Shown here piece by piece: positions 7,189 to 11,909 of a stretch of DNA of 11,909 bases. Within the stretch, counting starts at the first letter, position 1. Every line of letters begins with the position of its first letter. A program made the position numbers and the translations under genes. The stretch is from assembly GCA_014804915.1 (NCBI GenBank), contig JAAUYW010000133.1, forward strand, positions 1 to 11,909. Direction: 5' to 3'. Origin of the DNA: Desulfovibrio sp. (GTDB lineage Bacteria > Desulfobacterota > Desulfovibrionia > Desulfovibrionales > Desulfovibrionaceae). The notes under the pieces were generated by a model, which saw nothing but the letters and a program-made list of their open reading frames with translations, was not told where the DNA came from and did no database searches.

Positions 7189-8865
7189 TCAATCCGCGGC
7201 GCCATGTCCTGGCCTGATGTCTGCTCCCTGCGCGGCCCCAGGGCATTCCATGAATAATTCCATCTCGATCTGGCGCAGCAGCGCGGCCAGTCCGGCTCCG
7301 GTAAGTCCCGAGACTTGCGCGGCATGAGGCCAGGCGCAGGCCAGGTCATGCCGCTCGCTTTCCGAAAGAAGATCGCATTTGTTCAGGGCGAGCAGGCGGG
7401 GATATTCGGCCAGGCCCAGATCCTCAAAAACTGTTTCCACAGCCAGGATCTGCTTCTCAAGCTGGGGATGGCTGGCGTCTGCGACATGAATGAGCAGGTT
7501 CGCCTTGCCAAGCTCCTCTAGCGTGGCGTGAAAGGCTTGCGTGAGCTCCGCTGGCAAATTGCGGATGAAACCCACAGTGTCGGAAATGGCAATTTCACGC
7601 TCTTCAGGAAAGCGCAATCGCCGCGTAACAGGATCAAGCGTGGCAAAAAGGCGATTTTCGGCCAGGCTGCGCGATTGCGTCAAGGTATTCAGCAAGGTCG
7701 ATTTGCCTGAATTGGTGTAGCCCGCCAGGGCGACCAGCGGAATGCGATTTTGTTCGCGACGTTTTCTGGCAAGCGCGCGCTGTTTTTGCAATTGCTCCAG
7801 CTCGCGCTTTAGCTGCGCCATGCGCGTCCTGCTTTTGCGGCGGTCAGTTTCCAGCCTGCTTTCACCAGGTCCGCGGCCGCCAATGCCGCCCATTAGCCGG
7901 TCCAGGGCATTGTGCTTGCCTGCGAGTCTGGGTTGGGCATAGGCGAGCTGGGCCAGCTCGACCTGCAGCTTGCCAGCTCTGCTGCTGGCGCGCTGCGCGA
8001 AAATGTCGAGTATCAGCTGGGTGCGGTCAATTACCCTGCGCTCTGTGACGTCTGCCAGATTATGCAGCTGGGCTGGCGCAAGTTCGCCATCGAAAATGAG
8101 CAGATCAGCCCGGGCCTGCAGCGCCTGGACTTCCAGCTCCATGAGCTTGCCTCTGCCCAGGATGTACCGGGGATCAGGTTTCTGGGCGCGCTGCGCGAGC
8201 GTGGCCGCCACTTCCAGTCCTGCCGAGATTGCTAGCTCTTTGAGCTCTGCAAGTTTTTCAGCCTGACTGGCATGGGATTCCGGACTGACGGAAACCAGGA
8301 GGCAGCGGTTTGGAAATGTTTCATCAATCCCTTCTCCCAGGCGCGTTTCTATGTCGCGCGCAAGACTGGAAAAGTCGCAGGCGGAATCATGCCAGGCGCG
8401 AAGCGGGCCGATCAGGCAGGCCTGCTCCATGCGGGAGTTTTTCAGTTCAAGCAGGCTTTGCGGAGGGTCAGGCGGACAGATCCAGGCGCTTTGCCAGCGT
8501 CCTGGCTCTCCGTCCTGGTCAGACTCAAGCATCGTGGCTGCGTCAAGACGCAGGAAGAGCATATCCATCAGGTCTTCCTGATCAAGCGGAGCGGAAGAAA
8601 GGTGCGTATGCAAGAGGCGCAGGCCGCGCAGTCTGCCAGGCGCCACTCGTGGCAGTTCGGGGATATAAATGCCCGTGGCTGTGCCTGCGATCACAAGCTG
8701 GATTTTGCCTTTTCTGTCAACGAGCAGCCCAAGCTGGCGGTTGAGAAGCCTTGAAAGGGAAGCCAGCTCCCTTGCCTGCTCGGCAGTCCAGGCCTGGCCG
8801 GACGGGAGGCGGCGTTTGTATAGCCGCTCCAGCGCCCTGATCTGGCCTGGTTTAAGTCCCTGCAA
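7189..8865 (-). CDS. hflX: Ribosome-associated GTPase HflX, long form
   Basis: HflX is a translational GTPase that binds 50S and 70S ribosomes and splits stalled ones under stress. The product is 558 residues from TTG at 8865, longer than E. coli HflX (about 426), because it has an additional N-terminal domain (about 1-180, beginning QGLKPGQIRALERLYKRR) seen in delta-proteobacterial and cyanobacterial homologues. The canonical HflX nucleotide-binding N-terminal domain follows (about 187-300), then the Gly-rich GGIGGRGPGES (326-336), a long coiled-coil helix (about 340-372) and the G domain. G1 is GYTNSGKST (382-390), G3 DTVGF (429-433), G4 NKCD (495-498) and G5 SGL (519-521). All GTPase motifs are intact. 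The start is uncertain: family members have Gly-Asn before the Leu encoded by this TTG, and those residues are encoded in frame upstream. Initiation may therefore be at ATC 8886, which gives 565 residues. Confidence 0.96.
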   Translation of the reverse strand: MQGLKPGQIRALERLYKRRLPSGQAWTAEQARELASLSRLLNRQLGLLVDRKGKIQLVIAGTATGIYIPELPRVAPGRLRGLRLLHTHLSSAPLDQEDLMDMLFLRLDAATMLESDQDGEPGRWQSAWICPPDPPQSLLELKNSRMEQACLIGPLRAWHDSACDFSSLARDIETRLGEGIDETFPNRCLLVSVSPESHASQAEKLAELKELAISAGLEVAATLAQRAQKPDPRYILGRGKLMELEVQALQARADLLIFDGELAPAQLHNLADVTERRVIDRTQLILDIFAQRASSRAGKLQVELAQLAYAQPRLAGKHNALDRLMGGIGGRGPGESRLETDRRKSRTRMAQLKRELEQLQKQRALARKRREQNRIPLVALAGYTNSGKSTLLNTLTQSRSLAENRLFATLDPVTRRLRFPEEREIAISDTVGFIRNLPAELTQAFHATLEELGKANLLIHVADASHPQLEKQILAVETVFEDLGLAEYPRLLALNKCDLLSESERHDLACAWPHAAQVSGLTGAGLAALLRQIEMELFMECPGAAQGADIRPGHGAAD

Positions 8866-8883
8866 GTTGCCCTGTGGCGTTGG

Positions 8884-8896
8884 GATGGCAGCCTCC
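8884..8896 (-). promoter_or_regulatory. GGAGG ribosome site with candidate AUC start for hflX
   Basis: On the - strand GGAGG (8896-8892) is followed by a 5-base spacer and ATC (8886-8884), in frame with hflX. Reading on from ATC gives Pro-Thr-Pro-Gln-Gly-Asn and then the TTG at 8865. An in-frame TGA three codons before the ATC blocks any longer start, and no ATG, GTG or other TTG lies between. The spacing is optimal for initiation at ATC. The TTG itself has a weaker AGGG only 4 bases upstream. Rare AUU/AUC-type starts are known for infC and pcnB. Confidence 0.5.
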
Positions 8897-8934
8897 GCTC
8901 AGTTCGGAAAGATTTGCGACCTTACATGCGCAGC

Positions 8935-9525
8935 TCAGGGACGGAGATATGAGGCAATGAGTGCGTCATAGCGGGAAGTGGCGTCAAAGGCGCGGGAGGC
9001 CATGGCCTGGCGGAATTCCAGGGGAGCTTTCATTCCGTTTTCCTCAAGCTCTTTTTTTGCAATTCCATACCAGGCGGGTTCCGGGAGCGTCAGTACGTTG
9101 TGGAAATTTTTTGCCGCGGCCCGCAGCAGGCACGGGCCGCCGATGTCAATTTCCTCCACTGCCTCTGCCAGGGATAAATTGCGCTCGACAGCTCCTGAAA
9201 AATCGTAAAGATTGACGCAGACAAGGTCGATCGTTTCAATGTCATGTTCTGCGAGCGTCTGGATATGGAGTGGATCGTCTTTTTTTGCCAGGATGCCGGC
9301 ATGGATTTTGGGATGGAGCGTCTTGACGCGGCCATCCAGCATTTCCGGAAAACCTGTAACTGCGCTAACCGGTATTACCGGAATTTGCGCTGCTTCAAGA
9401 ACTTTTTTTGTGCCGCCAGTGGAGATGAGGGTTACGCCGTTTTCAACCAGAAAACTGGCAAATTCTCTCAGGCCCGTCTTGTTGGTGACGCTGAGGATGG
9501 CGCGTCGAATCGGCAAGAGATCCAT
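8935..9525 (-). CDS. purH: Stand-alone IMP cyclohydrolase (PurH N-terminal domain only)
   Basis: The protein corresponds to the IMP cyclohydrolase domain of PurH, which closes FAICAR to IMP, the last step of de novo purine synthesis, in the cytoplasm. Its 196 residues are an MGS-like fold with the family landmarks AILSVTNKTGL (9-19), LISTGGT (33-39), TGFPEMLDGRVKTLHP (57-72), NLYDF (105-109) and the catalytic region EEIDIGGP with RAAAKN (124-140, D127, K139). Bifunctional PurH is about 520 residues; here the frame stops after the first domain (LIASYLRP, TGA), and nothing resembling the AICAR transformylase domain follows in any frame before hflX. This looks like a genuine split-gene form rather than a truncation, because the end falls at the domain boundary and the reading frame is clean. 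The AICAR formylation step must be encoded elsewhere. An AAGGTG ribosome site lies 9 bases before the ATG. Confidence 0.93.
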   Translation of the reverse strand: MDLLPIRRAILSVTNKTGLREFASFLVENGVTLISTGGTKKVLEAAQIPVIPVSAVTGFPEMLDGRVKTLHPKIHAGILAKKDDPLHIQTLAEHDIETIDLVCVNLYDFSGAVERNLSLAEAVEEIDIGGPCLLRAAAKNFHNVLTLPEPAWYGIAKKELEENGMKAPLEFRQAMASRAFDATSRYDALIASYLRP

Positions 9526-9541
9526 ATTTTTTCACCTTGCT

Positions 9542-9574
9542 GGCAGGGCGCTGAACCGGATCAGGCGCGCTGCC
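9542..9574 (-). other. Intercistronic hairpin between aminotransferase and IMP cyclohydrolase genes
   Basis: Bases 9542-9551 and 9565-9574 are complementary at 9 of 10 positions, and TGA/TCA (9552-9554, 9561-9563) extends the stem inward around an ACCGGA loop. It begins at the last base of the aminotransferase stop codon and ends 16 bases before the purH start. No U-run follows, so complete termination is unlikely; partial attenuation or mRNA processing that sets relative expression is possible. Confidence 0.4.
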
Positions 9575-10512
9575 TAAAATTTACGTCCGGTTTTCAGCAT
9601 TTCAGAAAGCAGGGCCTCCCTTAACCAGAGGGAAACAGGACCCGGAACGCCGGAGCCAATGGGGCGCCCATCAAAATGGGTGATCGAAACGCAAAGCGTG
9701 GCGCTTGTTAAAAGCAGCATTTCCTGCGCGGTGGCAATCTCATCCTTGTGAATCGGCCCCTTGCGCACTGGCATTTGCGATGCGGCAAGCTCAAGCGCGG
9801 CGATAAGCGTGGTGCCTGGCAGAATGCGCTCAAGTCCGGGGCTGCGCAAGACGCCATCCTTGTCTACTATTGCGACATTGGCTATGGCTGCTTCGCCAAT
9901 ATGGCCCTTGTCATCAAATGTGATGGCAACATCCATGTTTTTTGCGTGCGCTTCCCGCGCCATGAATACATTTGGCAGATAATTGGTATTTTTTATTCTG
10001 GCCAGATATTCCTGCTTTGGCGGAATCGAGCTTGCGAAGGCGGTAAGGCCCCTTGCGTAATATTCATGGTCAGGCAAGCCGGATTTGAGGGCGACAATGT
10101 AAAGGCTGGAAGCTGGAGATTCACTGGGTGAAATGCCAAAGCCGCCGGGCCCGCGGCTGAGAAAGACCCGGATATCGCCATGATCCTCGCCGCCAGCCCT
10201 GGCAACTTCGCAAATTCTGGCTGCAATGGCTTCAAAAGGACAGGGCGGCTGAATGTCGAGAAGCGCCGCGCCTTCAGCCATTCTGTCCAGATGCGCCGTA
10301 AGGGCGAATAGCCTGCGTTCGCGATAGCATATGCTTTCAAACAGGCCATCCCCGCGATGGACTATATGGTCGTCCAGCGGCACGAGCATGCAGGCGGGAT
10401 CTGCGCAAACCAGATCAAGCCTGCTGTCGTAAAAGGCCAGCACCTTGTCGCTGCCTGGCCTTGGGGCCGCCAGAAGCGCGGCCACATATTCCTCGCGGCT
10501 GGCTATTTCCAT
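9574..10512 (-). CDS. PLP-dependent class IV aminotransferase (IlvE / PabC / D-amino acid transaminase superfamily)
   Basis: This 312-residue fold-type IV PLP enzyme matches the superfamily throughout. VHRGDGLFESI (51-61) is the phosphate/substrate-side motif, and the Schiff-base lysine is K174 in ARIKNTNYLPN. E207 in the GEAAIANVAIV segment contacts the PLP ring nitrogen in relatives. RILPGTT (229-235) is the turn that binds the cofactor phosphate. Members include branched-chain aminotransferase, D-alanine aminotransferase and 4-amino-4-deoxychorismate lyase (PabC); I cannot separate these by sequence alone. The KNTNYLPN context is more transaminase-like than typical PabC, though some PabC-like proteins look similar. 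It begins only 2 bases after the asd stop codon, without a strong ribosome site (GGA about 8 bases upstream), so it is probably translationally coupled to asd. An amino-acid role would fit that neighbour, but this is inference. Confidence 0.88.
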   Translation of the reverse strand: MEIASREEYVAALLAAPRPGSDKVLAFYDSRLDLVCADPACMLVPLDDHIVHRGDGLFESICYRERRLFALTAHLDRMAEGAALLDIQPPCPFEAIAARICEVARAGGEDHGDIRVFLSRGPGGFGISPSESPASSLYIVALKSGLPDHEYYARGLTAFASSIPPKQEYLARIKNTNYLPNVFMAREAHAKNMDVAITFDDKGHIGEAAIANVAIVDKDGVLRSPGLERILPGTTLIAALELAASQMPVRKGPIHKDEIATAQEMLLLTSATLCVSITHFDGRPIGSGVPGPVSLWLREALLSEMLKTGRKF

Positions 10513-10514
10513 CG

Positions 10515-11561
10515 CTAATCCATGAAAACATTGCGATCCGGAACTCTTACCAGATCCATTTTCACAAGCTCTTCAGCAATCTGCACCGCGTTCAGGGCTG
10601 CGCCCTTGCGCAGGTTGTCTGCAACAATCCACATATTGAGTCCGTTTTCGATGCTTTCATCTTCGCGGATGCGGCCTACGAAAGTATCATCCTCGCCTGC
10701 GGCGTCGATTGCGAGCGGATAGAGATTTTCAGCCGGATTATCGATTACCCGAACGCCAGGCGCCCGCGCCAGCAACGCCCTGCAATCCCTGGCAGTGAGC
10801 TTTCTGGCAGTCTCTACATTTACCGATTCCGAATGTCCGTAAAACACAGGCACGCGCGCGCATGTGGCTGTAACGCGCAAATCCGGCATGGACAGGATTT
10901 TTCTGGTCTCATTGACCATCTTCATTTCTTCCCTGGTGTATTCATTTTCCAGAAACACATCAATATGTGGCAGGATATTGAAAGCTATGCGATGCGGGTA
11001 AACGCTGTTTTCTGTATCCCTGCCGTTGAACAGGTCGCGCACCTGCCTTTCAAGCTCCTCAATGCCTTTCTGGCCTGTGCCTGAAACTGCCTGATATGTT
11101 GAAACCACTACGCGTTCCAGTCCCGCCGCGTCCAGAATTGGTTTGAGCACAACCACCATCTGGATAGTGGAGCAGTTGGGATTGGCAATAATGCCCTTCT
11201 GATCCCGCAATGCCTGGGCGTTGACTTCCGGCACAACCAGGGGGCAGCGCGGATCCATGCGCCAGGCCGAGGAGTTGTCAATTACCACGCAGCCGGAATG
11301 GGCTGCGCAAGGCGCGAACTTTTCGCTGACCGATCCGCCAGCCGAAAAAAGGGCCAGGTCAATGCCGGCGAAGGAATCTTCTTTCAGTTCCCTGACCGTC
11401 AGCTCCTCATCGCCGAAAGGCACGGCGTTGCCGGCAGATCTTGCGGAAGCCAGCGGAATTACTTCGGAAACCGGGAAGTTGCGCTCGTACAGCGTTTTCA
11501 GCATTTCACGGCCAACAGCGCCTGTGGCCCCTGCCACCGCGACCTTGTATTTCTTGTCCAT
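10515..11561 (-). CDS. asd: Aspartate-semialdehyde dehydrogenase
   Basis: Asd reduces L-aspartyl-4-phosphate with NADPH to aspartate semialdehyde, the branch point to lysine, diaminopimelate, threonine and methionine. The 348-residue length is typical. The Rossmann NADP motif is VAVAGATGAVGREML (7-21). The catalytic cysteine is C130 in ANPNCSTIQ, preceded by the conserved DNSSAWR (95-101) and VVPEVN. SGTGQKG (160-166) is the substrate/cofactor loop, and H243 in VPVFYGHSESV is the general base region. The frame is open upstream to 11885, but ATG 11561 is the right start: it has GGAGGAGG directly upstream, and the Rossmann strand begins five residues in. It is the first gene of the eight-gene - strand operon, driven by a promoter at 11608-11636. 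Confidence 0.97.
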   Translation of the reverse strand: MDKKYKVAVAGATGAVGREMLKTLYERNFPVSEVIPLASARSAGNAVPFGDEELTVRELKEDSFAGIDLALFSAGGSVSEKFAPCAAHSGCVVIDNSSAWRMDPRCPLVVPEVNAQALRDQKGIIANPNCSTIQMVVVLKPILDAAGLERVVVSTYQAVSGTGQKGIEELERQVRDLFNGRDTENSVYPHRIAFNILPHIDVFLENEYTREEMKMVNETRKILSMPDLRVTATCARVPVFYGHSESVNVETARKLTARDCRALLARAPGVRVIDNPAENLYPLAIDAAGEDDTFVGRIREDESIENGLNMWIVADNLRKGAALNAVQIAEELVKMDLVRVPDRNVFMD

Positions 11562-11607
11562 TTCCTCCTCCCGGAAATCCTGGAAATCTGAATTGTCGAC
11601 AGCGGGG

Positions 11608-11636
11608 AATATAAGCGAAAGCCACCAGAATGTGAA
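11608..11636 (-). promoter_or_regulatory. Sigma70-type promoter for the asd operon
   Basis: Read on the - strand, the -35 element is TTCACA (11636-11631, 5 of 6 to TTGACA), then a 17-base spacer, then -10 TATATT (11613-11608, 5 of 6 to TATAAT). Transcription should begin near 11600-11602, giving a leader of about 40 bases that contains the asd ribosome site. It is the best promoter match I can see for the whole - strand block. Confidence 0.7.
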
Positions 11637-11649
11637 GCAGGCAATGCAG

Positions 11650-11714
11650 ATTTTGTGGTTCTGGCCTTTACAAAATGGTTTCTTGCTGTTATCAGGACTT
11701 TTTACAAAATTTTG
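11650..11714. repeat. ACAAAAT repeats in the asd/dksA divergent region
   Basis: TTTACAAAAT occurs at 11667-11676 and 11701-11710, 34 bases apart, about three helical turns. An inverted ATTTTGT lies at 11650-11656. The second direct copy is part of a perfect 10-base palindrome CAAAATTTTG (11705-11714). These could be operator sites for a regulator of either divergent gene, or chance in an A/T-rich intergenic stretch. Confidence 0.3.
11667..11695 (+). promoter_or_regulatory. Possible sigma70-type promoter for dksA
   Basis: TTTACA (11667-11672, 5 of 6 to the -35 consensus) is followed after 17 bases by TATCAG (11690-11695, 4 of 6 to the -10). Transcription would begin near 11702, placing the hairpin at 11714-11734 inside the leader. 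The -10 match is mediocre, so this is tentative. Confidence 0.35.
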
Positions 11715-11738
11715 CCCGGGAACCGTTTCCGGGCTTTT
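11714..11738 (+). other. Terminator-like hairpin with T-run in the dksA leader
   Basis: GCCCGGGAA (11714-11722) pairs with TTTCCGGGC (11726-11734), including one G-U pair, around a CCG loop, and TTTT follows (11735-11738). The next bases, GGAG (11739-11742), are the dksA ribosome site, so the hairpin and translation initiation are directly adjacent. It could be an attenuator, a terminator for upstream + strand transcription, or a structure limiting ribosome access. Confidence 0.5.
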
Positions 11739-11748
11739 GGAGAATGTT

Positions 11749-11909
11749 ATGGAACATGAAGATATAGAGCATTTTCGCAAATTGCTGCACTCAATGCTTG
11801 AGGAAGCGCAACAAAACGGCGATTCCACGCTGGTGGAGCTGACTGGCAGCAATGAGGTATTCGCAGATCCGGCTGACCGCGCCACTGCGGAATCCGATCG
11901 GGCCTTTAC
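11749..11909 (+). CDS. dksA: DksA/TraR-family RNA polymerase-binding regulator, N-terminal part (3' end outside window)
   Basis: Only the first 53 codons are in the window. The translation begins MEHEDIEHFRKLLHSMLEEA and continues through ELTGSN, then DPADRATAESDRAF. The DP.DRA..ESDR pattern following a helix is characteristic of DksA-family proteins, whose coiled coil inserts into the secondary channel of RNA polymerase and mediates the (p)ppGpp response. The coiled-coil tip acidic residues and the C4 zinc finger would lie beyond the window, so activity cannot be judged. The start is supported by GGAG 6 bases upstream. It is divergent from asd, with 187 bases between the two start codons. 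The extent of the protein is unknown; a shorter TraR-like protein is less likely given the N-terminal helix. Confidence 0.88.
   Translation, partial: MEHEDIEHFRKLLHSMLEEAQQNGDSTLVELTGSNEVFADPADRATAESDRAF

Noticed and set aside
7142..7246. Longer cvpA reading frame starting at ATG 7246
   Set aside because: The extra 35 residues are hydrophilic, unlike the family, and overlap the end of hflX; a strong AGGAG site precedes ATG 7141.
11562..11885. Upstream extension of the asd frame to 11885 on the - strand
   Set aside because: The open frame crosses the asd promoter and the divergent dksA start. The Rossmann motif and a strong ribosome site both place the true start at 11561.
1..11909. Mobile elements, CRISPR arrays, tRNA or rRNA genes
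   Set aside because: I found no transposase or integrase motifs, no regularly spaced repeats, and no tRNA- or rRNA-like sequence on either strand; the gene set is chromosomal housekeeping.

Overview
The window looks like a chromosomal housekeeping region of a delta-proteobacterial, Desulfovibrio-like (Desulfovibrionales) bacterium of moderate GC content. The evidence is gene content and protein flavour: an rplI-dnaB pair, a long-form HflX, a stand-alone IMP cyclohydrolase, a two-domain MazG and a DksA start that reads like the delta-proteobacterial family. This assignment is inference; no 16S rRNA or other taxonomic marker is present. I see no transposase, integrase, CRISPR array, tRNA or rRNA, and no intergenic gap longer than about 190 bases.

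Layout. Bases 1-1930 (+ strand) hold the 3' part of rplI (ribosomal protein L9) and a complete dnaB (replicative helicase). A 22-nt perfect inverted repeat (1948-1992) separates dnaB from a convergent block. From 11561 down to 1992 (- strand) there are eight tightly packed genes: asd, a class IV aminotransferase, a stand-alone IMP cyclohydrolase (purH N-terminal domain), hflX, cvpA, mazG, a lipoprotein and a large membrane protein. Gaps run from 0 to about 70 bases, so they probably form one operon. A good sigma70-type promoter lies about 47 bases upstream of asd. At the right edge, divergent from asd, is the start of a dksA-like gene (+), whose leader carries a terminator-like hairpin.

Functionally the operon mixes core metabolism and quality control: aspartate semialdehyde for lysine, threonine, methionine and diaminopimelate; IMP synthesis; ribosome rescue by HflX; and nucleotide sanitation by MazG. 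Two envelope proteins at its end are less ordinary. The lipoprotein (4050-5864) has the segment order of a GH13/trehalose-synthase-like alpha-amylase barrel, but every catalytic position I can align is replaced. The membrane protein (1992-4028) aligns segment by segment with ArnT-type GT-C glycosyltransferases, but both catalytic aspartates are replaced, and the core is flanked by long acidic or Pro/Ala/Glu-rich tails. Both reading frames are intact. Two adjacent apparent pseudoenzymes of carbohydrate chemistry, one in the inner membrane and one lipid-anchored, are the best candidate here for an undescribed envelope system.

A second notable point is hflX. The only conventional start (TTG, 8865) falls inside a conserved N-terminal Gly-Asn-Leu motif. 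Seven codons upstream, an ATC codon sits 5 bases behind a perfect GGAGG, which suggests initiation at a rare AUC codon. Alignments here were made from memory of family sequences and need confirming by search.
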